A stretch of 64,000 nt of DNA from JAKLQR01 sp963753165 (GTDB lineage Bacteria > Nitrospirota > Thermodesulfovibrionia > Thermodesulfovibrionales > SM23-35). The notes beneath the pieces were generated by a model. It had not been told where the DNA came from. It saw nothing but the letters and a program-made list of their open reading frames with translations, and did not search any database. Of the stretch, positions 44,820-54,436 are shown piece by piece (the first letter of the stretch is position 1; every line of letters begins with the position of its first letter). The stretch is from assembly GCA_963753165.1 (NCBI GenBank), contig CAVWBP010000009.1, positions 62,001 through 126,000 of the forward strand, read 5' to 3'. The position numbers and the translations under genes are program-made.

Positions 44820-45551
44820 TTAGAGCTTAGAGTTTATTTTCATTAACAATTCTGCAATCTTCAGGTCTTCCGGTGTCGTTATTTTGATATTCCTGTATGA
44901 TCCCGGACCAATGCATACTTTCCCTTTGTATTTCTCAACAAGCGCGGCATCGTCTGTCGAGTAATATCCTTCCTGTATGGCTTTTTCATACGCATTATAA
45001 ATTATTTTGTACGGGAAAATCTGTGGCGTTTGTATGGCCCAGAGCATATTCCGCTTTAAAGTCTTTTTTACAATCCGTCCCGATGCTTCTTTTACGGTAT
45101 CTTTGGGGGGTACGCCGGGAACGATCCCGTCGCAACAGCCCGTTTCAGGGAGATTCCCGAGCATCTCCTGAATGAGAGATTCCACGAGATGCTTTTCTAT
45201 CAGGGGCCTGACGCCGTCATGAATAAGGATTATGCTCTGTTTGTCCCCGACGAGTTTCAGGCCGTTCCAGACTGAATCCTGCCGTTCTTTTCCTCCCGGG
45301 GCAATCTTTTTGATTTTTGTGATCCGGTACCTGGCAAATATCTCTCTGCCTTGCTCCATATCATCGTGTGCAAGCACAGGGATAATCTCTTGAATACTCT
45401 GAATGCTCTGAAATATTTCCAGCGGCCATATGAGGACGGGCTTGCCCTGCAGGGTTTCAAACTGTTTATGGGTTCCGGTTCCAAACCGCTTCCCGATCCC
45501 TGCAGCCGGAACGATTGCAATCACATCAGGTTGTCCCTTTTTACCTTTCAT
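44820..45551 (-). CDS. ispD: 2-C-methyl-D-erythritol 4-phosphate cytidylyltransferase
   Basis: A 243-residue MEP-pathway enzyme that couples MEP with CTP. VPAAGIGKRFGTGTHKQF is the nucleotide loop (residues 14-31). VLIWPLEIFQ, IILIHDGVRPLI and TDDAALVEK follow, as expected for IspD. It is transcribed toward ispF. An inverted-repeat element separates it from the PIN-TRAM gene upstream. Confidence 0.93.
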   Translation of the reverse strand: MKGKKGQPDVIAIVPAAGIGKRFGTGTHKQFETLQGKPVLIWPLEIFQSIQSIQEIIPVLAHDDMEQGREIFARYRITKIKKIAPGGKERQDSVWNGLKLVGDKQSIILIHDGVRPLIEKHLVESLIQEMLGNLPETGCCDGIVPGVPPKDTVKEASGRIVKKTLKRNMLWAIQTPQIFPYKIIYNAYEKAIQEGYYSTDDAALVEKYKGKVCIGPGSYRNIKITTPEDLKIAELLMKINSKL

Positions 45552-45614
45552 ATCCTTTCGTCCGCCGAAGGTCCATGTTCATGTTAAGGTCTTATTCATA
45601 CATTTGATATCAAT

Positions 45615-45722
45615 CATGACGGATGCGGTATTTTTGCGGATTTATCCCGATTCTTATCGGGATCCCTCGGAGTCCCGAATGCTTTCGGGACGAGAATGAG
45701 CAAAAATACCGCATCCGTCATG
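45615..45722. repeat. Nested inverted-repeat element (108 bp)
   Basis: Perfect 23-base outer arms (the left one begins CATGACGGATGCGGTATTTT) enclose two inner hairpins, ATCCCGAT/ATCGGGAT and GTCCCGAA/TTCGGGAC. It fills most of the gap between the PIN-TRAM gene and ispD. It could be a small mobile or REP-type element or a processing site in the shared transcript. Confidence 0.7.
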
Positions 45723-45729
45723 TTCACCC

Positions 45730-46734
45730 TTACTTTGCCGCCTTTAATTCATCCCGCTCATATTCCTCTTTGAGCTTTGAGAATATCATCCTTCCCGCAG
45801 TGGTCTGCAATACACTCGTAACCGTGACCTCTGCATTTTTGCCGATCGTCCTCCTGGCGTTTTCCACAACTACCATAGTGCCGTCATCAAGGTAGGCAAC
45901 GCCCTGATTGTACTCTTTCCCTTCCTTCAGAATAAAGACTTTCATGGTTTCTCCCGGAAGGACAACCGGTTTAAGCGAGTTGGCCAGTTCATTGATATTC
46001 AATACCGGCACACCCTGGAGTTCTGCAACCTTATTAAGATTAAAATCATTGGTTATGACCTTTGCATGGAGGAGTTTTGCCAAGACAACCAGCTTTGCAT
46101 CAACTTCTTTCACCTTCGGCAAATCTTCTTCAACAATCCTGACGGTTATACGTGACATCTTCTGAATCTTGTGCAGAATATCAAGCCCTCTTCTCCCCCT
46201 TGCCCTTTTCATCGGGTCAGGAGCATCTGCTATATGCTGTAATTCCTGAAGAATAAACTGGGGCAGAATGAATACCCCTTCAAGGAACCCTGTCTCGCAG
46301 ACGTCAACAATACGCCCATCTATGATTACACTCGTATCGAGAATTTTTAGGTTCTCCTCTAAGCCCTGTCCTCTGAAAAGCCTGACAATACCCGCAAATG
46401 ATATCGCCTTGCCCCTGCTGAAACCAAAGAGAAGCCCTCCGTATCCGAGAACCGCCATCAAGGCAAAGGATACTATCTTTGTCTCTTCTCCAAGAAAGAG
46501 TTTCAGGGGGAGTAAGAGAAGGTAAGAAAACAAAAGTCCGCAGGAAAGACCCAACAACCCACCGATGAAAGACCCCAGTTCAATCTTTTTGAGTTTCATT
46601 TCTGCAGCAATCGCTGCCAATCCAAAAATGCCGCCTGTCAGGATACCATACCATCCGAAATCATACTGAATTCCAACAAAGTATCCTGAAAGCGCGAAGA
46701 GGAGAAAAAATGCGATTCGGGAAAAAATAAACAT
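45730..46734 (-). CDS. PIN/TRAM-domain membrane protein (YacL-like)
   Basis: A 334-residue protein. Four hydrophobic segments (residues 1-115) anchor it. A PIN ribonuclease-like domain follows (LDTSVIIDGRIVDVCETGFL, then ITNDFNLNKVAELQGVPVLNINEL) with its acidic residues, and then a C-terminal TRAM domain that can bind RNA (GVAYLDDGTMVVVENARRTIG). AAGGAGGTGAGA precedes the ATG. It is usually linked to ispD-ispF, as here. The cellular role of the family is unclear. Confidence 0.87.
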   Translation of the reverse strand: MFIFSRIAFFLLFALSGYFVGIQYDFGWYGILTGGIFGLAAIAAEMKLKKIELGSFIGGLLGLSCGLLFSYLLLLPLKLFLGEETKIVSFALMAVLGYGGLLFGFSRGKAISFAGIVRLFRGQGLEENLKILDTSVIIDGRIVDVCETGFLEGVFILPQFILQELQHIADAPDPMKRARGRRGLDILHKIQKMSRITVRIVEEDLPKVKEVDAKLVVLAKLLHAKVITNDFNLNKVAELQGVPVLNINELANSLKPVVLPGETMKVFILKEGKEYNQGVAYLDDGTMVVVENARRTIGKNAEVTVTSVLQTTAGRMIFSKLKEEYERDELKAAK

Positions 46735-46846
46735 TATATCTCACCTCCTTTCCATTGCAAAATTGCGGCTGTATGTAAAACGGGCCGAATTCACCCGCCT
46801 GATGAAAAACAGATGAGGTACTGCATTTCCCCGTGGCTCAGTGACG

Positions 46847-48316
46847 CTATATCGATTTGAGAATGACGTAGAACTTCTTGCCGCTACGGTTAATAAACAG
46901 CAAAACCGAGGAATTTCTTTTTATATTTGAGGAGATTCTGGTGTAGTCATTCAGATTACCGATTTCTCTTTTATCTATTTCCTTTATGATATCTCCTTTT
47001 TTAATCTCGGCCTCATCTGCAGGGCTCCCGGGTTCAACCCGGACAACCACAACACCTCTCTCACCTTTGTTGAAACCAAGCTGCCGGATAATTTCTTTCG
47101 AAAGATCCATTACGGTAAGTCCTGCAAGGATCGTTGACTCTGCCTCTCTGGGTATTTGCTCTGTCGTGACTTCGGCAACTTCTCTCGGCAACTCTTTGAT
47201 GATTATTTTCACGGTAAATTCTTTTCCGGACCTCAATATCTTCATGCTGATTTCAGTGCCTGACTTGCTCTGGGCAACCATATTGCGCAGGCTGCTCACG
47301 TCTTTCACTTCCTTCCCGTTGAACTCCAGGATAATATCACCCCTCAGGACCCCTGCCTTTGCGGCAGGGCTGTCTTTTGCGACATCGCTCACCAGAGCGC
47401 CATTCGATCTCTTCAATCCAAATTCAGAAGCGAGTTCAGGAGTGAGTTCCTGGATAGTAACCCCAACCCATCCACGGGTAACCTTCCCCTGCTGAATTAG
47501 TTGGTCCATAATAAGACGCACCATATTGCTCGGCACGGCGAACCCTATCCCCTGATATCCTCCTGTCCTCGAAAATATTGCCGTGTTGATCCCGATCAGT
47601 TCTCCTCGTATATTCACCAGGGGTCCGCCTGAATTTCCCGGGTTTATGGCGGCATCGGTCTGAATAAAATCCTCGTAGTCAGCGATCCCGACGTTGGCCC
47701 TTCCCACAGCACTGATAATTCCCATGGTTACGGTATTGTTCAACCCGTAGGGACTTCCTATCGCAAGGACAAACTCTCCCACTTGTAACTTGTCTGAATC
47801 CCCCCACGTCAAGGGGAGAAGGTTGTCCGCGTCTATTTTCAGGATAGCGACATCGGTCTTCGGGTCGGCGCCGACGATCGCGCCCTTGAATGTCCTCCGG
47901 TCAATAAGGGTAACCTTTATTTCGTCCGACTTGTCGACAACATGGTTGTTCGTAATAATGTATCCGTCCGCAGAGACAATAACTCCTGACCCGAGGCTTT
48001 TCTCCTTCCATTTCCTGGGCGCATTGAAATCATGAAAAGGATTGAAGAAATCATAAAAGGGATCGTCGAAAAACGGCCCCTGATCGCGTTTTACAACCTT
48101 CGTGGTAGAAATGTTTACCACTGTCGGCGATACCGCAGTCACAATCTCTGAAAAAGCCTTACTTGTCTCGATTATCTGGCCCGGCATATTCGGGTTGCCG
48201 CGGTAAGGCATGTATCTATTCTGTCCGGAAACCCTCCCTAGGAGGTAAAACGTGATCCCGCCAAGAAGGAATCCTATTAAAAGAATTGATATACTGATAA
48301 GAATTTTCTTCTTCAT
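46847..48316 (-). CDS. HtrA/DegP-family serine protease
   Basis: A periplasmic protease/chaperone of about 489 residues. The N-terminus is a membrane anchor or signal (KKKILISISILLIGFLLGG). The catalytic triad is His in ITNNHVVDKSD, Asp in DPKTDVAILKID and Ser in GNSGGPLVNIRGE. Two PDZ domains follow (AKDSPAAKAGVLRGD and VEPGSPADEAEIKKGD). ATG 48316 is preferred over the longer frame, whose extra 18 residues spoil the signal. It diverges from the aminotransferase gene. Confidence 0.92.
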   Translation of the reverse strand: MKKKILISISILLIGFLLGGITFYLLGRVSGQNRYMPYRGNPNMPGQIIETSKAFSEIVTAVSPTVVNISTTKVVKRDQGPFFDDPFYDFFNPFHDFNAPRKWKEKSLGSGVIVSADGYIITNNHVVDKSDEIKVTLIDRRTFKGAIVGADPKTDVAILKIDADNLLPLTWGDSDKLQVGEFVLAIGSPYGLNNTVTMGIISAVGRANVGIADYEDFIQTDAAINPGNSGGPLVNIRGELIGINTAIFSRTGGYQGIGFAVPSNMVRLIMDQLIQQGKVTRGWVGVTIQELTPELASEFGLKRSNGALVSDVAKDSPAAKAGVLRGDIILEFNGKEVKDVSSLRNMVAQSKSGTEISMKILRSGKEFTVKIIIKELPREVAEVTTEQIPREAESTILAGLTVMDLSKEIIRQLGFNKGERGVVVVRVEPGSPADEAEIKKGDIIKEIDKREIGNLNDYTRISSNIKRNSSVLLFINRSGKKFYVILKSI

Positions 48317-48451
48317 AGCATTAATTATAATAGCGATTTCAGGATATTGTAAAGAGCTGCTCTTGACCAAAGAACCAGTATTGTGCTAATTTCCAAAGTC
48401 TGGCTAATCTTCTCAAAATATTTTTAAATAAGGGTTTTCAGGAGGTTTTTC

Positions 48452-49591
48452 ATGTTAAAACGCTATCTCTTGGCGCCAGGGCCTACGCCTGTTCCCCCGG
48501 ATGTGCTCCTTGCAATGGCTGCGCCGATCATTCACCATCGTTCGGCTGATTTTCTCCCCGTTCTTGATGCAGCAAAGAAGGGGCTTCAATGGTTATATCA
48601 GACCAGGAATGATGTGCTTATCCTCTGCTCGACCGGAACCGGCGGCATGGTCGGCTCTGTGAATAATTTCTTCAATAAAGGCGATAAGGTTCTCGTGGTA
48701 AACGGCGGGAAATTCGGAGAACGGTGGACGAAGATATGTCAGGCTTACGGCCTTGATGTTGAGGAAATAGTTGTCGAATGGGGATACGCGGTAAAGCCTT
48801 CCCTGGTTGAGGAGAAACTGAAAAAGAACAGGGACATAAAGGGTGTTTTTGTACAGGCGTCAGAGACTTCAACCGGGGTCTACCATGATATTCAGGCGCT
48901 GGGATCTGTGGTAAAACAGTTTGACGATACCCTGTTCATCGTAGATGCAATAAGCGCGCTCGTCGCCCATGACCTGAAAACAGATGCATGGGGCGTCGAT
49001 ATCATGATCGGAGGGTCGCAAAAAGGGGTTATGCTGCCGCCCGGTCTCGCCTTTGTGAGTGTAAGCGAAAAGGCATGGGCAAAGGCAGAAACTTCGACAA
49101 TGCCCAAATTCTATTTTAATTTCAAGAAGGAACGGGAAAACCTTGCAAAAAATCAGACGAACTTCACTTCTCCCGTCACCCTCATCATCGGCCTGAATGA
49201 GAGCCTGAAGATGCTCCAGGCTGAAGGACTGGAGAAAGTCTTCAGAAGACATGAATGGCTCGCAAATGCCACCCGGAAGGCTGTGCAGGCAATAGGGCTG
49301 GAATTATACCCCAGGGAATCTCCGTCGAATGCAGTGACTGCGATCATGGCTCCTCAGGGGATCGACGGACAGGCAGTCTATAAAAACCTCAGGGAGAAAT
49401 ACGGCATAACCGCAGCGGGCGGACAGGACAAAGCCAAAGGAAAAATATTCCGCATCGCTCATTTGGGGTATTCGGACAGATTCGATGTCATCACTGCAAT
49501 CGCAGGAATAGAGATGGTATTAAAAGGGATGGGACACCCGGTGAAACTCGGCGCAGGCGTAGCTGCGGCACAGGAATTATTAATGGCCTAA
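48452..49591 (+). CDS. Class V aminotransferase, alanine-glyoxylate/serine-pyruvate type
   Basis: A 379-residue PLP enzyme. LLAPGPTPVPPDVLLAMAAP, STGTGGMVGSVNNF, VQASETSTGVYHDI and the PLP lysine in GGSQKGVMLPPGL (about residue 195) are those of the AGXT-like group. It lies ten bases before serA and has AGGAGG upstream, so the pair probably runs as a unit. In such settings the enzyme may act as phosphoserine aminotransferase, the step between SerA and SerB. That is inferred; it is not a SerC sequence. Confidence 0.83.
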   Translation: MLKRYLLAPGPTPVPPDVLLAMAAPIIHHRSADFLPVLDAAKKGLQWLYQTRNDVLILCSTGTGGMVGSVNNFFNKGDKVLVVNGGKFGERWTKICQAYGLDVEEIVVEWGYAVKPSLVEEKLKKNRDIKGVFVQASETSTGVYHDIQALGSVVKQFDDTLFIVDAISALVAHDLKTDAWGVDIMIGGSQKGVMLPPGLAFVSVSEKAWAKAETSTMPKFYFNFKKERENLAKNQTNFTSPVTLIIGLNESLKMLQAEGLEKVFRRHEWLANATRKAVQAIGLELYPRESPSNAVTAIMAPQGIDGQAVYKNLREKYGITAAGGQDKAKGKIFRIAHLGYSDRFDVITAIAGIEMVLKGMGHPVKLGAGVAAAQELLMA

Positions 49592-49600
49592 GGAGGCTCC

Positions 49601-51178
49601 ATGAAGGTTCTGATCAGCGACAACATCTCAACAAAATGTGTTGATATACTCAAGAAGGCAGGTCTCAAGGTCGACGTGAAAACCGGCATGAGCCCGGATG
49701 AACTGAAGGCTTGCATTGGTGATTACCACGGACTTATCATCCGTTCGGCTACAAAGATGACCGCTGATATTATAGAAGCAGCGAAAAATCTCAAAGTCAT
49801 AGGGCGTGCCGGTTCAGGACTCGACAATGTAGACAAAACCGCCGCCACGAAAAAAGGCATCGTTGTTATGAATACCCCCGGCGGGAACACGATCACTACC
49901 GCTGAGCATACGATCGCGCTTATGGTATCTCTTGCCCGGCAGATCCCCCAGGCGACCATGTCGATGAAATCGGGAAAATGGGAAAAGAAGAAGTTCATGG
50001 GTGTTGAACTGTTCAACAAGACGCTCGGCATCGTCGGCATAGGAAACATCGGTAGCCAGGTGGCAAGGAGGATGCAGGCCTTCTCCATGAATGTAATCGC
50101 ATTCGACCCGTTTCTCAGCGAAGAAAAAGCAAAAGACATGGGGGTCGAAAAGGTCTCTCTCAAGGAGTTGTTCAAACGCGCCGACTTTATAACCATACAT
50201 ACCCCGCTCACGCCGGAAACAAAAAATCTGATCAATAAAGAAGTGATAAAGACCATGAAACCCGGCGTACGGATCATCAACTGCGCCCGGGGAGGTATCA
50301 TCAACGAAAAGGACCTCTACGACGCTCTTGTTGAAGGCAAGGTAGCAGGCGCTGCACTTGATGTACTCGAAAAAGAACCTCCGGAGAACAATCCTCTCCT
50401 GACACTCGACTCGGTCGTAACAACCCCGCATCTCGGCGCCTCTACAAGGGAAGCACAGGAAAATGTTGCAGTAGCCGTTGCAGAACAGATTGTTGATTAT
50501 CTTGTTCACAATACCATACGGAACGCAATCAATTTCCCGTCCATCCCTTCCGACCAGGTTGCAAAACTCAACCCTTATATCAATCTCGCCGAGAGACTCG
50601 GTTGTTTCGCAGCCCAGATGTTCGAAGGCGGGGTAACCCAGATCACGATCGAATATAAGGGGGACGCTGCGGACATCAACACCGCCCCTGTGACGATTGC
50701 TGCCCTCAAAGGATTCCTTACCCCTATCCTCGAGGAGACAGTGAATTTTGTGAATGCGCCTCTCATTGCCAGGGAGCGCGGCATCGAGATAAAGGAGATA
50801 AAGAGCACGGACCAGGGTGATTATCAGAGCATGATTGCCCTCAGGATAAATGCCAAGAAGAAGACCAGCTATTTTGCAGGTACGCTGTACGGGAAGAAAG
50901 ACCCCCGTATTGTATTTGTCGACAGCTTCAAGGTCGAGATTATACCCACGGGAGAGCTCCTGTTTATGTACAATAATGATAAACCCGGGGTGATCGGGAA
51001 CATTGGTTCTCTCCTCGGGAAGAACAAGATCAATATCGCAAGGATGCATTTCGGACGCGAAACGCCGGGGGGCACTGCAATTTCCGTTGTCAGCATAGAT
51101 TCTCCTGCTTCTCCTGCTCTCCTGAAGAAAATCAAGGAGCTTCCGAATATCCTCTCAGTGAAACAAATACGTCTGTAA
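49601..51178 (+). CDS. serA: D-3-phosphoglycerate dehydrogenase
   Basis: A 525-residue enzyme that starts serine synthesis. VIGRAGSGLDNVDKTAATKKG, the NAD-binding GIVGIGNIGSQVARRMQAF and the catalytic His region (TTPHLGASTREAQ) are present. An intervening regulatory domain and a C-terminal ACT domain (FMYNNDKPGVIGNIGSLLG) follow, giving the long form of SerA. The ACT domain commonly mediates serine feedback. purA follows 13 bases after its stop. Confidence 0.95.
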   Translation: MKVLISDNISTKCVDILKKAGLKVDVKTGMSPDELKACIGDYHGLIIRSATKMTADIIEAAKNLKVIGRAGSGLDNVDKTAATKKGIVVMNTPGGNTITTAEHTIALMVSLARQIPQATMSMKSGKWEKKKFMGVELFNKTLGIVGIGNIGSQVARRMQAFSMNVIAFDPFLSEEKAKDMGVEKVSLKELFKRADFITIHTPLTPETKNLINKEVIKTMKPGVRIINCARGGIINEKDLYDALVEGKVAGAALDVLEKEPPENNPLLTLDSVVTTPHLGASTREAQENVAVAVAEQIVDYLVHNTIRNAINFPSIPSDQVAKLNPYINLAERLGCFAAQMFEGGVTQITIEYKGDAADINTAPVTIAALKGFLTPILEETVNFVNAPLIARERGIEIKEIKSTDQGDYQSMIALRINAKKKTSYFAGTLYGKKDPRIVFVDSFKVEIIPTGELLFMYNNDKPGVIGNIGSLLGKNKINIARMHFGRETPGGTAISVVSIDSPASPALLKKIKELPNILSVKQIRL

Positions 51179-51191
51179 ACGAGGTTCTGAC

Positions 51192-52487
51192 ATGCCGAAT
51201 GTGATTGTTGTCGGGTTGCAGTGGGGAGATGAAGGGAAAGGAAAGATCGTTGATGTTCTTTCTGAAAAGGCAGACGTCGTAGCCCGCTTTCAGGGCGGTC
51301 ACAATGCAGGCCATACCGTAGTGATCAACAATGAAAAATTCATTCTTCATCTTATTCCCTCCGGGATACTCAATCCAAACAAGATCTGCCTTATCGGCAA
51401 TGGTGTTGTGGTTGATCCCGGAGCCCTTATTCAGGAGATCAAGGGGCTTAAGGAACGGGATGTTGCAATAAAAAACAACCTTTTTTTAAGCAAGAACGCC
51501 CACCTCATTATGCCCTATCACGTTGCCGTTGACAGAGAGAATGAACGGCTGAGGGGCGTGAAGAATATCGGAACCACGGGAAGGGGGATAGGGCCTGCGT
51601 ATTGCGACAAAGCGGGCCGGTCGGGTATACGCGTTGCCGACCTTCTTCATCCTGAGATTTTTCGGGAGAAACTCGATGCCAATCTCTTTCACATCAATTT
51701 CCTGCTCGAACATCTTTATAAAGCTCCCCGTTTTCAAACCGAAGAAATTTACAGGGAATACATGGTATATGCCGAGGCGCTCTCCGAGTATATCGCCGAT
51801 ACCGACATCATCGTGAATGCAACCATCGCCGCTCATGGGAATGTCCTGTTCGAAGGAGCACAGGGGACGCTCCTTGATATCGACCACGGGACATACCCCT
51901 ATGTCACCTCCTCAAATGCTATCGCAGGAGGCGCATGTACAGGACTCGGCGTCGGTCCGACAAAGATATCGAAGGTCCTCGGTGTGGTAAAAGCCTACAC
52001 TACAAGAGTCGGGAGCGGACCATTTCCCACCGAGATACATGACTCCCTCGGAGAACACCTCAGAGAGCGGGGCGGGGAGTACGGCGCTACCACGGGAAGA
52101 GCGAGGAGATGCGGCTGGCTGGACATGGTCGTACTCCGTCATTCTGTCCGGATCAACGGCGTGACCGGTCTCGCCATCACAAAGCTCGATATTCTCGACG
52201 GACTGGACTCTATAAAGATCTGTTCTTCCTACACGCATAAGGGTTCCAAATATAATGAGTTTCCAAAGGAAACGCAGATTTTTGAAGGCTGCGAGCCTGT
52301 GTATGAAGAAGTAGAAGGTTGGAAAGCGGATACTTCCGGCATAAGGGATTTCAAAAAACTTCCGGAGACTGCCCAGTCGTACATCAAAAAAATCGAAACC
52401 ATGCTCGGCGTTGACGTTCACATAATCTCTACAGGCCAGAGGAGGAACGAACTCATACTGCTCAAAGAGCAATTTAATGGATCGTGA
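51192..52487 (+). CDS. purA: Adenylosuccinate synthetase
   Basis: A 431-residue enzyme joining IMP and aspartate in AMP synthesis. The start VIVVGLQWGDEGKGKIVD has the GTP loop. GHNAGHTV, IGTTGRGIGPAY, FEGAQGTLLDIDHGTYPYVT and the late TGRARRCGWLDMVVL are family blocks. The 11-base overlap with the PilZ gene and the 13-base gap after serA place it in a five-gene run. Confidence 0.96.
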   Translation: MPNVIVVGLQWGDEGKGKIVDVLSEKADVVARFQGGHNAGHTVVINNEKFILHLIPSGILNPNKICLIGNGVVVDPGALIQEIKGLKERDVAIKNNLFLSKNAHLIMPYHVAVDRENERLRGVKNIGTTGRGIGPAYCDKAGRSGIRVADLLHPEIFREKLDANLFHINFLLEHLYKAPRFQTEEIYREYMVYAEALSEYIADTDIIVNATIAAHGNVLFEGAQGTLLDIDHGTYPYVTSSNAIAGGACTGLGVGPTKISKVLGVVKAYTTRVGSGPFPTEIHDSLGEHLRERGGEYGATTGRARRCGWLDMVVLRHSVRINGVTGLAITKLDILDGLDSIKICSSYTHKGSKYNEFPKETQIFEGCEPVYEEVEGWKADTSGIRDFKKLPETAQSYIKKIETMLGVDVHIISTGQRRNELILLKEQFNGS

Positions 52488-52986
52488 ACGGGGGTACCAG
52501 CGCCATCCGAGGTTTACCAAAAGGCTTGAGGTAACCTTCCGTTCGGGTGAATTAACCTACCGGGGAATCCTGAGCAACCTCTCGATGAACGGTCTTTTCA
52601 TTAAAACCAACCGCGGTTTTGCACCCGACACTACGGTCGACATCGAGCTGGTCTTGCCTGATAATCAGATATCCCGCCTGAAAGGCATCGTGAGGCGCAC
52701 GATCAAAACAGCGGTGTCTCTGACTAAAAATGGCATGGGAGTTGAACTCACCCAAAAAGACGAACAGTTTATTCGCTTCGCGGAATCATTTCTCCGGGAA
52801 CACCCTTCTCAAGAACCAGACTCTCCTGTGCCGCCGCCGTTTCCTGATGACCCATCCTCTCCGCCTGATTTTCAGCTCCTTCTCTGCCCGAATTGCGGAG
52901 TGAAGAATAAAGTATCTACGGAAAAACTGCATCTCGGACCAATATGCGGCAAATGCGGATCACCTCTCCTGCCAGACATGCGCTGA
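52477..52986 (+). CDS. PilZ-domain protein with C-terminal zinc ribbon
   Basis: 169 residues. The c-di-GMP-binding PilZ motifs are visible: an Arg-rich start (RHPRFTKR) and N-x-S-x-x-G in LSNLSMNGLF. After a Pro-rich linker (PDSPVPPPFPDDP) comes a zinc ribbon CPNCG...CGKCG. PilZ proteins pass the c-di-GMP signal to motility or envelope targets, and the ribbon could be a contact module. It overlaps purA by 11 bases and comF by about 40. Confidence 0.78.
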   Translation: MDRERGYQRHPRFTKRLEVTFRSGELTYRGILSNLSMNGLFIKTNRGFAPDTTVDIELVLPDNQISRLKGIVRRTIKTAVSLTKNGMGVELTQKDEQFIRFAESFLREHPSQEPDSPVPPPFPDDPSSPPDFQLLLCPNCGVKNKVSTEKLHLGPICGKCGSPLLPDMR

Positions 52987-53675
52987 TCATTAAGCTTGCC
53001 GGTCTCTTTTTCCCCACCCTCTGTCCGGTCTGCGGGAAAAACTCCGATCTGTTGAACGAATCTCCCTTCTGTTCCGGGTGCTGGTCTCTCATAGCACGAT
53101 ATTCAGGCCCGCATTGCAGGGTTTGTTCTCTGCCCCTCCCGTCTGAATATGCCTCGGTATGCGGAACCTGCCTGAAAGAAAAGCCCCCGTTTTCCCGGGC
53201 AATGACCTTTGGCGTATATGAAGGCGTCCTTGCCGAGGCGATTCACCAGTTGAAATTCTTCGGTCAAAGAAGACTTGCTCAGCCGCTCGGCGAATTACTG
53301 TTCACCCTCGATTTCCCCGCAGTGGATGGCATAGTGCCTGTTCCTTTACACAGGAGAAATCTGAGGAAAAGGGGCTTTAACCAGTCCCTGCTCCTGGCAC
53401 GGATTCTTTCCAGGAAGCTCGGGGTTCCTCTGTTCATGGACATCCTTACCAAGACACGCTTGACGCCGCCACAGGTAGGTCTTTCTGCAAAGGAACGGGT
53501 GATGAATATACGCAATGCGTTTACGGTGAATGGTCATATCAAAGACCTGAGGCTTTTACTGGTTGATGACGTCATGACAACAGGAGCTACAGTTTCGGAA
53601 TGTTCGAAACAGCTGAGAAAAGCCGGGGCAAAAGAAGTGATAGTCCTGACCCTTGCGAGGGCAGGGATACTGTAG
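52944..53675 (+). CDS. ComF-family phosphoribosyltransferase-like protein
   Basis: 243 residues. The N-terminal zinc-finger-like part has CPVCG...CSGCW...CRVC...CGTC. The PRTase part has VPVPLHRRNLRKRGFNQSLLLARILS and the PRPP loop LLLVDDVMTTGATVSECSKQL. ComF proteins are involved in DNA uptake or related processes in some species. The start is uncertain, since other ATGs lie within 50 bases, but the overlap with the PilZ gene is unavoidable. Confidence 0.86.
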   Translation: MRQMRITSPARHALIIKLAGLFFPTLCPVCGKNSDLLNESPFCSGCWSLIARYSGPHCRVCSLPLPSEYASVCGTCLKEKPPFSRAMTFGVYEGVLAEAIHQLKFFGQRRLAQPLGELLFTLDFPAVDGIVPVPLHRRNLRKRGFNQSLLLARILSRKLGVPLFMDILTKTRLTPPQVGLSAKERVMNIRNAFTVNGHIKDLRLLLVDDVMTTGATVSECSKQLRKAGAKEVIVLTLARAGIL

Positions 53676-53779
53676 CTTTTATTATTCATCAGGGAATTTA
53701 TGAATCATATACGCTACAAAGATGATTTTTTAAAAAGCATTCTGATAGAATACAATATTTCCCGAACAAGGCAGGAACG

Positions 53780-54436
53780 ATGATTGATCTTCATACCCAT
53801 AGTCTTTTCAGTGACGGTGAACTCGTCCCTTTTGAGTTGATCAGAAGGGCAGAGGCACTCGGCTATACGGCTATTGCGATCACCGACCATATTGACGCGT
53901 CGAATATAGATCTGGTAATCCCGAAGATAGTCCATGCCCTGAAAAGAATCAAAGACTATATATCGATAGAAGCACTCCCCGGTGCAGAGATCACCCATGC
54001 TCCACCCCGGATGATACCTGACCTTGTTAAGGAAGCCCGGCATCTGGGTGCAAAGATTGTCGTTGTCCATGGAGAAACTCTGGTAGAACCGGTTCTGCCC
54101 GGAACAAACCGGGCGGCAATCGAGGCCAACGCCGACATCCTGGCGCATCCGGGGCTTATATCCGAAGAGGACCTCCTTTTTGCCAAGGAAAAAGGCGTAA
54201 CGCTTGAGATAACGTCGAGGAAGGGGCATTCCCTTGCGAACGGCCACGTGGCAAAAGAGGCTGTGAAATTCGGGGTTCCGCTCTGCATCAACACCGACGC
54301 CCATAGCCCTTCGGATATGATAACCAGGGAGTTTGCCCGAAGGGTGCTGCTTGCTTCAGGAATAGAAGACAACCGTATCGAATTCATATTCGAACATGCA
54401 AAAGTTCTCGTTGAAAAAACACGCAGGAGGGAGTAA
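53780..54436 (+). CDS. PHP-domain phosphoesterase, histidinol-phosphatase-like
   Basis: A 218-residue metal-dependent phosphoesterase. IDLHTHSLFSDGEL, ITDHID, PGAEITHAP, HPGLISEED and NTDAHSPSDM are the PHP metal ligands. It resembles YcdX/HisK-like proteins; the substrate is unknown. Its stop overlaps the ATG of the next gene (TAATG), so the TPR protein is coupled to it. Confidence 0.83.
   Translation: MIDLHTHSLFSDGELVPFELIRRAEALGYTAIAITDHIDASNIDLVIPKIVHALKRIKDYISIEALPGAEITHAPPRMIPDLVKEARHLGAKIVVVHGETLVEPVLPGTNRAAIEANADILAHPGLISEEDLLFAKEKGVTLEITSRKGHSLANGHVAKEAVKFGVPLCINTDAHSPSDMITREFARRVLLASGIEDNRIEFIFEHAKVLVEKTRRRE

Noticed and set aside
49814..51049. Long minus-strand open frame (411 codons) opposite serA
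   Set aside because: It is a codon-shadow of serA, with no family features and no ribosome-binding site.
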